A program made the position numbers and the translations under genes. Positions 25,542 to 34,712 of a DNA stretch of 64,000 nucleotides are shown here, piece by piece; within the stretch, counting starts at the first letter, position 1; each line of letters starts with the position of its first letter. Origin of the DNA: Pseudomonas sp. SJZ079 (lineage in GTDB: Bacteria; Pseudomonadota; Gammaproteobacteria; Pseudomonadales; Pseudomonadaceae); the NCBI RefSeq assembly GCF_007993865.1, contig NZ_VIUH01000014.1, forward strand, positions 1 through 64,000, read 5' to 3'. The notes beneath the pieces are model-generated. The model searched no databases. It was not told where the DNA came from and saw only the letters and a program-made list of their open reading frames with translations.

Positions 25542-26906
25542 TCAGGGCGCGGTGCGCTGCTTGAGCGAGAGCAGCAGGTCGCCGAGCAGGTCGATGTCCG
25601 CGTCCGTGGTGCGCCAGGAGGAAATGCTCAGGCGGAAGGCCGGCCGTCCCTGCCATAGCGTGGGGCCGAACCAGACCTGTCCCGAGCGCTGTGCGGCGTG
25701 GCGGATCGCGACGGTCTGTTCATCGCTGTCGGCGCGCACCAGCACTTGGTTCAGCACCACTCGGTTGAGCACCTGGAAACCGCCTTCGCGCAGGCGGGCC
25801 GCCAGATGGCTGGCCTGACGCAGGTGGCGGTCGATCATCTGGCGCAGGCCGTCGCGGCCGAGGGACGACAGCGCGGCCCAGATCGGGATGCCGCGGGCCC
25901 TGCGGGAGAACTCCAGGGTGAGGTTCTTCTGCGCATCCTTGGAAGCCGTGGCGTAGGCCGCATCGCTGTTCATAGCGCTGGCCAGGGCGTCGGCGTCGCG
26001 GCAGATGGCCATGGCGCCGTCGTAGGGGGTGTTCAGCCACTTGTGTCCGTCGGTGGTCCAGCTATCGGCCAGTTCTACGCCTTCGGCCAGATTGGCCGCT
26101 GAGGAGGCGCGGGCCCAGAGGCCGAACGCGCCGTCGATATGCACCCAGGCGCCCGCGGCTTTGGCGCGGGGAATCAGGTCGCTGAAGGGATCGAATTCGC
26201 CGGTGTTCACCTCGCCGGCCTGCAGGCAGAGGATGCTCATATCATCCAGCGCCGGCAGTTGCAGTGGGTCGACCCGACCCTGTTCGTCGGTGGGCGCGAC
26301 GATCAGCCGGTTGATGCCAAAGCCGAGAATCCGCAGGGCTTTCTTCACGGTGATGTGCGCGCTGGCGGAGACCACCACGCGGACTTCCGGGGCACCGATC
26401 AGGCCATCGCCGTCGAAATCCCAGCCCTTGCGCGCCAGCAGGGCGCGTCGCGCCGCCGACAGGCAGGTCAGGGTGCAGGCAGTGGCGCTGGTGCCGAAGC
26501 CGACGGCGCTGTCTTGCGGCAGGCCGAGCAGCTCGATGACCCAGCGGCCGGCGATGCGTTCGAGGGCGTCGGCCGCCGGCGAGTTGTCGAACGAGGAGGC
26601 GCATTGATCCCAGGCCAGCACCAGGCGCTCGGCGGCAGCGGCGGCGGGTAGTGTGGCGCCGATGACAAAGCCGAAATAGCGTGGGCCGTTGGAACTCACC
26701 GTGGCTGGCGAGGCTATCTGATCCAGGCGCCGCAGCACTTCCGTGGCCGGATAACCCTGTTCGCTCAGCGGCTGGTCGAGGGCCGCGAGCCCGGCGATGG
26801 CCTCGCTCGGAGGAAAGACCGGACGGGTAGGCGTGCTGTCGAAATAGCTCAGGGCGCGTTGATCGGCCTCGGCCAGGAGTTGGCGTTCTTCGCTGTGCGT
26901 ACTCAT
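25542..26906 (-). CDS. Group II PLP-dependent decarboxylase-family protein
   Basis: This 454-residue protein belongs to the glutamate/aromatic-L-amino-acid decarboxylase family. It shows [45 protein letters not shown], the cofactor-binding [10 protein letters not shown] (Asp), and the PLP lysine in [11 protein letters not shown] (about 299). The amine product cannot be predicted. I chose the ATG at 26906, since upstream codons are outside the fold. It is convergent with no other gene and shares direction with alaC. Confidence 0.86.
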   Translation of the reverse strand: MSTHSEERQLLAEADQRALSYFDSTPTRPVFPPSEAIAGLAALDQPLSEQGYPATEVLRRLDQIASPATVSSNGPRYFGFVIGATLPAAAAAERLVLAWDQCASSFDNSPAADALERIAGRWVIELLGLPQDSAVGFGTSATACTLTCLSAARRALLARKGWDFDGDGLIGAPEVRVVVSASAHITVKKALRILGFGINRLIVAPTDEQGRVDPLQLPALDDMSILCLQAGEVNTGEFDPFSDLIPRAKAAGAWVHIDGAFGLWARASSAANLAEGVELADSWTTDGHKWLNTPYDGAMAICRDADALASAMNSDAAYATASKDAQKNLTLEFSRRARGIPIWAALSSLGRDGLRQMIDRHLRQASHLAARLREGGFQVLNRVVLNQVLVRADSDEQTVAIRHAAQRSGQVWFGPTLWQGRPAFRLSISSWRTTDADIDLLGDLLLSLKQRTAP

Positions 26907-27099
26907 GTGGTGCTCACTGTCGGCTGCTGTGCAGAGTGCGTCTACTCTAGTCGGCCTGTTGCCGACGCTGCAGATACACCCGGCCAGTGAGGCAGTCATA
27001 CAGTGGCGCGGCGGGTCGCGCGTGGAGGCATAACAGTGCGCCGCCGGGCGGTACAGTTAGCCATGCCGAGGGGGCGTAGCGCACACCCGGGTGGGTGCA

Positions 27100-27678
27100 C
27101 TAGCTGCCAAGCATGTCGTGCATGGCGATGATCTGTTCGGCGACCTGGATAAGTTTCTGCTGGCGGCTCATGGCCTGGCGGCGCATCAGGGTGTAGGCAT
27201 CTTCCTCGTTGCAGCTTTTCATCTTCATCAGCAGGCCCTTGGCCAGTTCGATGCGCTTGCGTTCGGCAAGTTGGGCATCGCGAGCCTGCAGCTGGGCGCG
27301 CAGGGCCTGATCGCTCTCGAAGCGCGCCATGGCCACATCGAGTATCGGCTGCAGGCGCTGGGCATGGATACCTTCGACTATGTAGGCGCTGACGCCGGAC
27401 TGAATGGCCTGGCGCATGACGGCCGGGTCGTGTTCGTCGGTGAACATGACGATGGGGCGTGGCTGATCGCGGGTCACTAGCACCACCTGTTCCATTACGT
27501 CTCGGCCAGGGGATTCGGTATCGATCAGGATGACATCGGGGCGGACGGCCTCGACCCGCTCAGGCAGATCGATGGTCAGCCCTGACTCGTCGATGACCTC
27601 GAAACCCGACTCGATCAGCGCATTTTTCAGGCGGCCGACTTTCTTCGGGGTGTCGTTGATCAGAAGGATTCGCAGCAT
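27100..27678 (-). CDS. nasT: Nitrate-responsive ANTAR antiterminator
   Basis: This 192-residue two-domain protein has an N-terminal receiver-like domain (about 1-120: LLINDTPKKVGRL, VILIDTESP, MFTDEHDP) and a C-terminal ANTAR RNA-binding domain (about 130-190: AERKRIELAKGLLMK, NEEDAYTLMRRQAM). In the NasS-NasT system the free protein binds two-hairpin leaders and prevents termination in the presence of nitrate or nitrite. Target-like leaders lie upstream of nirB, nasA and nrtA in this window. It starts 22 bases after nasS. Confidence 0.93.
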   Translation of the reverse strand: MLRILLINDTPKKVGRLKNALIESGFEVIDESGLTIDLPERVEAVRPDVILIDTESPGRDVMEQVVLVTRDQPRPIVMFTDEHDPAVMRQAIQSGVSAYIVEGIHAQRLQPILDVAMARFESDQALRAQLQARDAQLAERKRIELAKGLLMKMKSCNEEDAYTLMRRQAMSRQQKLIQVAEQIIAMHDMLGS

Positions 27679-27700
27679 GTTGGCAATAGCCTCAAGGGTT

Positions 27701-28915
27701 TTACAGGGCTAAGGGGGCGACGCTGTCGCGCAGTGTTCTTATTGTAAAGCTGTTGGCGTAACCGGCGGGATCGGAGCCGTCCCAGCGCGTGCCATCGAGC
27801 AGTACCGAGCTGCGCATGGTGCTGGCGGGCACGGCAATGTCCAAGGCGCTGGCCGCATCCCGGTAGAGATCCAGTTGATGAATGCGCTGGGCGACCGCCA
27901 GGTAGTCCGGGTCATCCTTGAGCAGGCCCCAGCGGCGGAACTGGGTCATGAACCAGATGCCGTCGGATAGCCAGGGCATGGTCACCTGACCGTCGGCGAA
28001 GAAGCGTAGCGGATGGGGGTCGAGCCAGGCATTGCCCAAGCCATCCTGATACTGGCCGAGAAAGCGCGGCTGGATCGCCGACAGTGGCGCATCGACATAG
28101 TCACTGCCGCTGATCAGTTGCGCAGTGCTGCGCTTGTTGGCTTCGTTCTGGTCGATGAAGCGGCTGGCTTCGAGCACGGCCATGGTCAGGGCGCGGCTGG
28201 TGTTGGGGTACTGCTCGACGAATTCGCGGGTAACGCCGAGGACCTTTTCCGGGTGATCGGCCCAGATCATCTGGCTGGTGGCGAGGGTAAATCCTTGTTC
28301 TTCTTCCACGGCCAGCGCGCCCCAGGGGCCGCCAGCGCAGAAGCCGTCGATGCGCGCGGCCTTGAGGTGAGCGACCATCTGCGATGGCGGTACGACCACG
28401 GTGTTGACGTCTTCCAGCGGGTGGATGCCCTGGCTGGCCAGCCAGTAGTACAACCACATGGCGTGGGTGCCACAGGGAAAGGTTTGCGCGAAGGTCAGTT
28501 TTGCACCAGCTTGGCGCACGCGGGCGACGAGCGCCTCGGCAGAGGTCACGCCGGCGCGTTTGAGTGGCTCGGAGAGATTGATTGCCTGGCCGTTCTGGCA
28601 CAATCCCATGAGGATGGCCATGTCGGTAGCCGGGCCGCTGAGCCCGAGGTGAATGCCGTAGACCTGTCCATAGAGCATCTGGGCGGTGTCCAACTCACCA
28701 CTCAACAGCTTGTCGCGCAGGGTCGCCCAGGAGGCTTGGCGCTGCAGGTTGAGGGTCAGACCGTAGGGTTGGGCGAAGCCCTGGGTGGCGGCGACGATCA
28801 GTGAGGCCGAGTCGCTCAGGGCCATGAACCCCAGGTCCAGCGCGCTCTTTTCCGGTGCGTCGCTTCCCGTAACCCAGGCCAGCGCATCGGTACGGGGAGT
28901 GTTCTGCTCGCTCAT
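27701..28915 (-). CDS. nasS: Nitrate/nitrite sensor regulating NasT
   Basis: This 404-residue relative of the nitrate receptor NrtA lacks a signal peptide and so stays in the cytoplasm, where it binds nitrate and sequesters NasT in its absence. Shared features with NrtA include LDLGFMALSDSASLIVA, the GELDTAQMLYGQ stretch, PPSQMVAHLKAARIDGFCAGGPWG and VMPWLSDGIWF-like segments near the end. It is first in the nasST operon, behind a sigma-54 promoter. Confidence 0.92.
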   Translation of the reverse strand: MSEQNTPRTDALAWVTGSDAPEKSALDLGFMALSDSASLIVAATQGFAQPYGLTLNLQRQASWATLRDKLLSGELDTAQMLYGQVYGIHLGLSGPATDMAILMGLCQNGQAINLSEPLKRAGVTSAEALVARVRQAGAKLTFAQTFPCGTHAMWLYYWLASQGIHPLEDVNTVVVPPSQMVAHLKAARIDGFCAGGPWGALAVEEEQGFTLATSQMIWADHPEKVLGVTREFVEQYPNTSRALTMAVLEASRFIDQNEANKRSTAQLISGSDYVDAPLSAIQPRFLGQYQDGLGNAWLDPHPLRFFADGQVTMPWLSDGIWFMTQFRRWGLLKDDPDYLAVAQRIHQLDLYRDAASALDIAVPASTMRSSVLLDGTRWDGSDPAGYANSFTIRTLRDSVAPLAL

Positions 28916-28947
28916 TGTGCTTTTCCCATCTCAACAGCAAAGAGCGC

Positions 28948-28982
28948 CGTGCCAGTGGCTGCCTGAGGCGGCGACTGGCACG
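28948..28982 (-). other. Strong hairpin in the nasS 5' leader
   Basis: Nine outer pairs (CGTGCCAGT / ACTGGCACG) continue inward with about five more pairs and two mismatches. It lies 32 bases upstream of the nasS ATG on the transcribed strand. It lacks a T-run and a six-base A1/G4 loop, so it is unlike the ANTAR targets. It may affect nasS translation or stability. Confidence 0.6.
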
Positions 28983-29037
28983 ACACCATTGTCTATAAGG
29001 TTGTTCGTTGCGGGTGTGACCTTGATGAGTGAGTTAA

Positions 29038-29053
29038 AGCAATCGATATGCCA
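29038..29053 (-). promoter_or_regulatory. Sigma-54 promoter of nasST
   Basis: The minus strand reads TGGCATATCGATTGCT with the GG and GC pairs at canonical spacing and a perfect TTGCT. It lies about 120 bases upstream of nasS. Confidence 0.82.
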
Positions 29054-29154
29054 GTGCAGGGCAATCGCTTGAACACTTAGCCTGTGCGCGGGCTGACTGG
29101 CTGGCCCGATGCTCGATACGGAGGTGCCGCGGGGTTGCTGATTAAACCTGGAAA

Positions 29155-29181
29155 AGAAAAAGCCCCGCACGGGGCGGGGCT
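29155..29181 (-). terminator. Terminator of acnB
   Basis: On the minus strand AGCCCCGC-(5)-GCGGGGCT is followed by TTTTCTTTT. It lies 21 bases after the acnB stop. Confidence 0.88.
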
Positions 29182-29202
29182 CTTCTTCACGCGGGGTAAC
29201 GC

Positions 29203-31812
29203 TTAGGCTTGAACGACCGGGATCTGGGCGTTGGCAGCGGCTTCACGGAACTCGGCGATCTGATCGAAGCTCAGGTAGCGGTAAACGTCGGCCGCCATGC
29301 TGTCGATGTCTTTCGCGTAGACCATGTACTCCTCGACGGTCGGCAGTTTGCCGATAATCGAGGCGACCGCTGCCAGTTCGGCAGAGGCCAGGTACACATT
29401 GGCACCATCGCCCAGACGGTTGGGGAAGTTACGGGTCGAGGTCGACACTACGGTGGCCTTGGCTTCTACCCGTGCCTGGTTACCCATGCACAGCGAGCAG
29501 CCGGGCATTTCCAGGCGCGCACCGGCCTTGCCGTAGATCTCGTAGTAGCCTTCTTCGGTGAGCTGATGCTGGTCCATCTTGGTCGGCGGCGACAGCCACA
29601 GACGGGTCGGCAGGCTGCCGTCGACTTTTTCCAGCAACTTACCGGCCGCACGGAAGTGACCGATGTTGGTCATGCACGAACCGATGAACACTTCGTCGAT
29701 TTTCTCGCCGGCAACGCTGGACAGCAGACGGGCGTCGTCCGGGTCGTTCGGCGCGCAGAGGATCGGCTCGTTGATCTCGGCCAGGTCGATTTCGATGACT
29801 TCGGCGTACTCGGCGTCTTTGTCGGCAGACATCAACTGCGGGTTGGCCAGCCAGGCTTCCATCGCCTGAGCGCGACGCTCCATGGTGCGCGCATCGCCGT
29901 AGCCTTCGCTGATCATCCAGCGCAGCAGGGTGATGTTCGACTGCAGGTATTCGGCGATGGCCTTTTCCGGCAGTTTGATGGTGCAACCGGCGGCGGAACG
30001 CTCGGCCGAGGCGTCGGACAGCTCGAAGGCTTGTTCCACGGTCAGCTCGTCGAGGCCTTCGATCTCCAGGATGCGGCCGGAGAAGGCGTTGACTTTGCCC
30101 TTCTTCTCGACGGTCAGCAGACCCTTCTGGATCGCGTAGTAAGGGATCGCATGGACCAGGTCACGCAGGGTGACGCCCGGCTGCAGCTTGCCCTTGAAAC
30201 GCACCAGAATGGATTCCGGCATGTCCAGCGGCATGACGCCGGTGGCGGCGGCGAAGGCGACCAGGCCGGAACCGGCCGGGAAGGAAATACCCATCGGGAA
30301 GCGGGTGTGCGAGTCGCCACCGGTGCCGACGGTGTCCGGCAGCAGCATACGGTTCAGCCAGCTGTGGATGATGCCGTCGCCCGGACGCAGGGACACGCCG
30401 CCACGGGTGCGGATGAAGTCCGGCAGGGTGTGGTGGGTGGTGACGTCGATCGGCTTCGGGTAGGCCGCGGTGTGGCAGAACGACTGCATCACCAGATCGG
30501 CGGAGAAGCCCAGGCAAGCCAGGTCTTTCAGCTCGTCGCGGGTCATCGGGCCAGTGGTGTCCTGAGAGCCGACGGTGGTCATCTTCGGTTCGCAGTAGGT
30601 GCCAGGGCGTACGCCTTGACCTTCAGCCAGACCGCAGGCCTTGCCAACCATCTTCTGCGCCAGGGTGAAGCCCTTGGTGCTGGCAGCAGGCGGCTCAGGC
30701 AGCTTGAACAGGTCGGTTGGACCCAGGCCCAGTTCGGCACGGGCTTTCTCGGTCAGACCGCGACCGATGATCAGCGGGATACGGCCGCCAGCGCGCACTT
30801 CGTCGAGCAGCACCGGGGTCTTCATTTCGAAGGTGGTCAGGACTTCGTCGCTGCCGTGCTTGCAGACTTTGCCGGCATGCGGGTACAGGTCGATCACATC
30901 GCCCATGTGCATGTTCGACACGTCGAATTCGATCGGCAGAGCGCCAGCATCTTCCATGGTGTTGTAGAAGATCGGCGCAATCTTGTTGCCGAAGCAGAAG
31001 CCGCCGGCGCGCTTGTTTGGCACGTTTGGCACGTCGTCGCCGAAGAACCACAGCACCGAGTTGGTGGCGGACTTGCGCGAGGAGCCGGTACCGACCACGT
31101 CACCCACATAAGCGATAGGGAAGCCTTCGCCACGCATGGTTTCGATCTGCTTCATCGGACCGGTGACGCCTTGCTCGTCCGGCACGATGCCGTCGCGGGC
31201 CATTTTCAGCATGGCCAGGGCGTGCAGCGGGATGTCCGGGCGCGACCAGGCATCGGGTGCAGGGGACAGGTCGTCGGTGTTGGTTTCGCCAGTCACCTTG
31301 AACACGCGCAGGCTGATCTTGTCAGCCAGGGTCGGGCGGTTCTTGAACCACTCGCCATCGGCCCAGGACTGCAGTACGCCTTGGGCGTGAACGTTGCCAT
31401 TCTTGGCTTTCTCGGCGACGTCGTGGAAGGCGTCGAACATCAGCAGGGTGTGCTTCAGTTGCTCGGCGGTCACGCCAGCCAGTTCGCTGTCGTCGAGCAG
31501 CTCGACCATGGTGGCGATGTTGTAACCGCCTTGCATGGTGCCCAGTAGTTCAACAGCGTGTTGCTTGTCGATCAGTGGGGAAGAGGCTTCGCCTTTGGCA
31601 ATGGCAGAGAGAAAACCGGCCTTGACGTAGGCGGCTTCATCGACGCCCGGCGGCACACGGTTGGTGATCAGGTCGAGCAGAAAGGCTTCTTCGCCAGCTG
31701 GCGGGTTTTTCAGCAGTTCGATCAGGCCTGCGGTTTGTTCGGCGTTCAGCGGCTGGGGCACGATACCCTGAGCGGCACGCTCTGCTACATGTTTGCGATA
31801 GGCTTCAAGCAC
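29203..31812 (-). CDS. acnB: Aconitate hydratase B
   Basis: This 869-residue TCA-cycle enzyme interconverts citrate and isocitrate through a [4Fe-4S] cluster. The N-terminal HEAT-like and swivel domains come first, as in all AcnB. Cluster cysteines are in SFCHTAAYP and the later GCSLCMGNQ region. The start is a GTG at 31812, where the protein reads (M)LEAYRKHVAERAA, the universal AcnB N-terminus, with GAGG upstream; an in-frame ATG 30 codons further up is not part of the protein. Confidence 0.95.
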   Translation of the reverse strand: MLEAYRKHVAERAAQGIVPQPLNAEQTAGLIELLKNPPAGEEAFLLDLITNRVPPGVDEAAYVKAGFLSAIAKGEASSPLIDKQHAVELLGTMQGGYNIATMVELLDDSELAGVTAEQLKHTLLMFDAFHDVAEKAKNGNVHAQGVLQSWADGEWFKNRPTLADKISLRVFKVTGETNTDDLSPAPDAWSRPDIPLHALAMLKMARDGIVPDEQGVTGPMKQIETMRGEGFPIAYVGDVVGTGSSRKSATNSVLWFFGDDVPNVPNKRAGGFCFGNKIAPIFYNTMEDAGALPIEFDVSNMHMGDVIDLYPHAGKVCKHGSDEVLTTFEMKTPVLLDEVRAGGRIPLIIGRGLTEKARAELGLGPTDLFKLPEPPAASTKGFTLAQKMVGKACGLAEGQGVRPGTYCEPKMTTVGSQDTTGPMTRDELKDLACLGFSADLVMQSFCHTAAYPKPIDVTTHHTLPDFIRTRGGVSLRPGDGIIHSWLNRMLLPDTVGTGGDSHTRFPMGISFPAGSGLVAFAAATGVMPLDMPESILVRFKGKLQPGVTLRDLVHAIPYYAIQKGLLTVEKKGKVNAFSGRILEIEGLDELTVEQAFELSDASAERSAAGCTIKLPEKAIAEYLQSNITLLRWMISEGYGDARTMERRAQAMEAWLANPQLMSADKDAEYAEVIEIDLAEINEPILCAPNDPDDARLLSSVAGEKIDEVFIGSCMTNIGHFRAAGKLLEKVDGSLPTRLWLSPPTKMDQHQLTEEGYYEIYGKAGARLEMPGCSLCMGNQARVEAKATVVSTSTRNFPNRLGDGANVYLASAELAAVASIIGKLPTVEEYMVYAKDIDSMAADVYRYLSFDQIAEFREAAANAQIPVVQA

Positions 31813-31930
31813 AGTTATTACCCTCATCAGTGGTCCCAAAGGGTTGTCCGGGACGCGATCCAGAAAACACTGAACCATGCGCTTGGTGGCTTTATGAGCC
31901 ACTTAGCCAAGGTTTCAGGGATTTCTTCCA

Positions 31931-32067
31931 GAAGCTGTTTTCAAAGTTTTACGCCGGCAGGACGAGGTAGATGAGGGCTGGCGCGGGCTCCTGGAGTGCT
32001 CCAGGGGCCTGCGCCAACATCGTACCTGCAGGATTAACTGTGCTCGTGACGCTTTGAAAACAGCTTC
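31931..32067. repeat. 137-bp nested inverted-repeat element
   Basis: GAAGCTGTTTTCAAAG at 31931-31946 is the exact reverse complement of 32052-32067. Within it, 31979-32016 forms a second hairpin (TGGCGC...CCTGGAG-TG-CTCCAGG...GCGCCA). It fills the space between the divergent acnB and DUF1289 genes. It could be a small non-autonomous mobile element or a folded 5' leader of acnB. Confidence 0.65.
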
Positions 32068-32217
32068 CAACGGACATTGGCGCCTATAAAAGGCGGGCCG
32101 ATTCTACTGCAAAGCTCGGATAAAGTTAAGCCAAAGCCCTGAGGTATGTAGGGGTGAACTGATATAGACAAAGGGCTAAGATGCCAGGCTGTTCGCTTGC
32201 ATGTATCTGTCCTCGCT

Positions 32218-32694
32218 ATGTCCAATCAGCGCATCAAAACACCTTGTGTCGGTCTTTGCTCCACTGTTTACGGTGATTTGGTCTGCCGTGGCTGCAAGCG
32301 TTTCCACCATGAAGTCATCAGCTGGAACCGTTACAACGACGAGGAAAAACGCGCCGTCTGGCTGCGTCTCGAGGTGCTCCTGGTGCAGGTGATGGCGGCC
32401 AAGCTGGAAGTTTTCGATGCCGTTCGTCTGCGCAACCAGTTGGAACAGCGCAAGATTCGTTTCGTGCCCCAGCAGTCGCCCTATTGCTGGGCATACCAGC
32501 TGATCGCTCGAGGTGCCCGGGTGATCAATCAGTTGGACGCCTATGGCATGGTCTTGCTCCCCGAATTCCGTGACTGGGGCCTGCCGGAGCTGCGAGACGC
32601 CATCGATCGCGAGTTCTTCCTGCTGTCAGAGGCGCACTACGAGCGCTATATAGCCCCTCGCTTTCTGCTCGAGGGCATGCAGCTGCGCGTTTAG
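32218..32694 (+). CDS. DUF1289-family protein
   Basis: This 158-residue protein begins with a short cysteine motif typical of DUF1289: CVGLCSTVYGDLVCRGCKRF (about 11-30), a likely zinc- or iron-binding site. The rest is helical and has no known function. The ATG at 32218 places the motif at the N-terminus; a GTG-type start seven codons upstream is possible. It is divergent from acnB and convergent with the first stress-protein gene. From memory it has this position in P. aeruginosa as well. Confidence 0.83.
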   Translation: MSNQRIKTPCVGLCSTVYGDLVCRGCKRFHHEVISWNRYNDEEKRAVWLRLEVLLVQVMAAKLEVFDAVRLRNQLEQRKIRFVPQQSPYCWAYQLIARGARVINQLDAYGMVLLPEFRDWGLPELRDAIDREFFLLSEAHYERYIAPRFLLEGMQLRV

Positions 32695-32725
32695 CCACCC
32701 GGCAGCTGTAGTCTTGAGGGATACC

Positions 32726-32751
32726 CTCACGTCTCACGTCTCACGTCTCAC
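32726..32751. repeat. Heptamer tandem repeat (CTCACGT)
   Basis: Three full copies and a partial copy of CTCACGT run from 32726, and the last copy contains the stop codon of the downstream stress-protein gene. A small hairpin (TGAGGG-ATA-CCCTCA) precedes it at 32715-32729. Confidence 0.8.
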
Positions 32752-33617
32752 GCTGCCCGGTGGCCTCTGGGCTCAACCCGTTTTGCCGGCATTTCATGGG
32801 GTTTGAGTATCAGCACGTCGCAGTTCAGCCGCTCAAGCACCGTTTCCGCGGTATTGCCGACCAGGATGCCGCTCAGTCCGCTGCGACCAATCGTGCCCAG
32901 CACGGTCAGTACCGCCCCCTGATCGCTGGCGATCCGTGGGATCAAAGTTTTGGCGGGGCCTTCGCCGATATGCAAGTGGTGCTCGGCGAGTTCGTATTCA
33001 TGCTGGAACCACTGGCACTGGTCGTGACAATGTTGGGCAATGGCTTGGTCGATGTGAATAGTCGGATCGGCCAGGGCTGGGGCAGCGTAGGCGCTGACCA
33101 CATGTAGCTCAGCCTGGAACAGACGACACAATTCGGCGGTGTAGTCGATGACATGGCCCTGCAGCGCCTGGTGCTCCGAATCCTGATGATCGACATCCAT
33201 GGCGGCCAGGACGGTATTGCCTGCCCATGCGCGCGGTGTTTTGACCAGCAACAAGGGCGTCGGCAGTTCACGCGATAGTTGCCAGTCGTCCGGGAGCGTG
33301 AACAGCTGGGTCAAAGTGGAGTCGGGATGGTGCTGCTTGATCACCAGGTCGCACGCGTGACGCTGGTGCGCCGCGAGAATAGCGGCGCAGGCGTGGTGCG
33401 ATTGCCCCTTGACCTGCTCGCCCTGGACCCGGAAGCCTTCACTGCGCAGCGTGGTCAGCAGCCCTTCGAGGTATTGGGTATGCCCCTCGTGTGGATCGCA
33501 GAGTAATAACTGCAGTTCGGCACCTAAGGTCTGTGCGAGTTGTTTGCCGCGTGCCAGGGCCAAGTCTTCGGCAGGGTCGACATGCAGCATGACCAGGATT
33601 TTCTCAATCGTACGCAT
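32748..33617 (-). CDS. Universal stress protein, tandem-domain UspE type (copy 1)
   Basis: This 289-residue protein has two Usp domains (about 1-145 and 150-285). The second ends with VLGTIGRSGLSG...GNTAETVLE, the UspE-like form of the ATP-binding loop. The first lacks a full loop. The ATG at 33617 has AAGGAG six bases upstream. It is the first of three paralogues on this strand. Usp proteins of this type aid survival in stress and anaerobic energy limitation. Confidence 0.88.
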   Translation of the reverse strand: MRTIEKILVMLHVDPAEDLALARGKQLAQTLGAELQLLLCDPHEGHTQYLEGLLTTLRSEGFRVQGEQVKGQSHHACAAILAAHQRHACDLVIKQHHPDSTLTQLFTLPDDWQLSRELPTPLLLVKTPRAWAGNTVLAAMDVDHQDSEHQALQGHVIDYTAELCRLFQAELHVVSAYAAPALADPTIHIDQAIAQHCHDQCQWFQHEYELAEHHLHIGEGPAKTLIPRIASDQGAVLTVLGTIGRSGLSGILVGNTAETVLERLNCDVLILKPHEMPAKRVEPRGHRAA

Positions 33618-33779
33618 GACAATCTCCTTCAACGAATGGAGGCGTGATTGCGGGCTGGCCTGTCTTACTTCTGTGCATTGATTAAAAAGACAGCAGGCCT
33701 AGCCTAGGGGGTGGATGAGCCGACCGACTCATCGGCTAGATTACTTAACCAAGACAATCAGTCGGCTACCGCAGTCGAT

Positions 33780-34712
33780 TTAGTTAGAAGCCCGTATTGG
33801 ATGGTTGTACGGCCAAGTGTGGGCTTGGGCGTCTATCGATGCGTTTCTTAAGGGGGGTGCAGTCAATTCTTCCAGATGAGTGATGACGTCGTTTGCTTTG
33901 AGTACCAGTACGTCGCTTTCCATGGCGTCGAGGATCATCTCTGAGGTGTTGCCATACAGCGCACCGGCTAGACCGGTTCGGGCAACGCTACCAATCACCG
34001 TAACTGCGGCCTTGAGCCGGTGTGCGAGCTGCGGGATCAGGAGTTCGGCCGGACCTTCCTCGATGTGAAGATGTTGCTCGTCGATGTTGAACTCATCCTG
34101 GAAGGCTTGGCACTGTTCGCGGTAATAGGACTGGATACTTTCCCTGAGTTGGAACACCGGGTCGGCAGAGGACTGCGTGGGGGAGGGACAGGCGCTGACC
34201 AGGTGCAAACTGCCACCGGTTAGCTGAGTGAGATCGAAGCCATGGCTGACGATCCCGGTCTGCAGAATACGGTGTTCGATATCACTGCTACCCGCATCGA
34301 CGGCTGCGAGAATGGCGCCGCCGGTCCAGGAAACAGCTGCTTTGACGATCAGAATGGGGCAGGGGCAATAACGCAGAAGCGCCCAATCATCTGGCGAGAG
34401 AAAGGATTTAGTCAGTGGGTTGTCCGGCTGGTGTTGTTTGATGACAAGACTGCAGCCTTGCTCTTGTTGAACGGCGATGATGGTTTTGTGCGGGTTGCCA
34501 TTCCAGGCCTGTTGAGCGCTGACGCTGAAACCTTGCTCAATAAGGGCGTCCTGCATGTCGAACAGGTGGGATGAAGGATCAGACTTCTTGTTACAGGTTA
34601 AAAGGTGCAGGTGTGATTGGGTCAGGTCGGCAATCGACTTGGCCCTCTCCAATATTTGCGCTTCGGATTGCAGGGGATCGATTACCACAAGTGTTCTGTG
34701 GATAGTTTTCAT
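33780..34712 (-). CDS. Universal stress protein, tandem-domain UspE type (copy 2)
   Basis: This 310-residue protein is a paralogue of copies 1 and 3, closest to copy 3 (both have VVxxxQxEA..LxRAK, CNKK/CDKK, QQAWxxNxHxTII, and RYCPxPxLxVK). The loop reads VIGSVARTGLAG...GNTSEMILD. It carries an extra 25-residue C-terminal tail after the last strand. I chose the ATG at 34712 because it aligns with the paralogues. Confidence 0.87.
   Translation of the reverse strand: MKTIHRTLVVIDPLQSEAQILERAKSIADLTQSHLHLLTCNKKSDPSSHLFDMQDALIEQGFSVSAQQAWNGNPHKTIIAVQQEQGCSLVIKQHQPDNPLTKSFLSPDDWALLRYCPCPILIVKAAVSWTGGAILAAVDAGSSDIEHRILQTGIVSHGFDLTQLTGGSLHLVSACPSPTQSSADPVFQLRESIQSYYREQCQAFQDEFNIDEQHLHIEEGPAELLIPQLAHRLKAAVTVIGSVARTGLAGALYGNTSEMILDAMESDVLVLKANDVITHLEELTAPPLRNASIDAQAHTWPYNHPIRASN

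Noticed and set aside
29209..31548. 779-codon open frame antisense to acnB
   Set aside because: Composition is typical of a shadow frame (Gly/Gln/His/Val-rich) and AcnB is complete on the other strand.
33678..33691. TTGATTAAAAAGAC as an Anr box for stress-protein copy 1
   Set aside because: Only the left half matches; no -10 box at the required distance.
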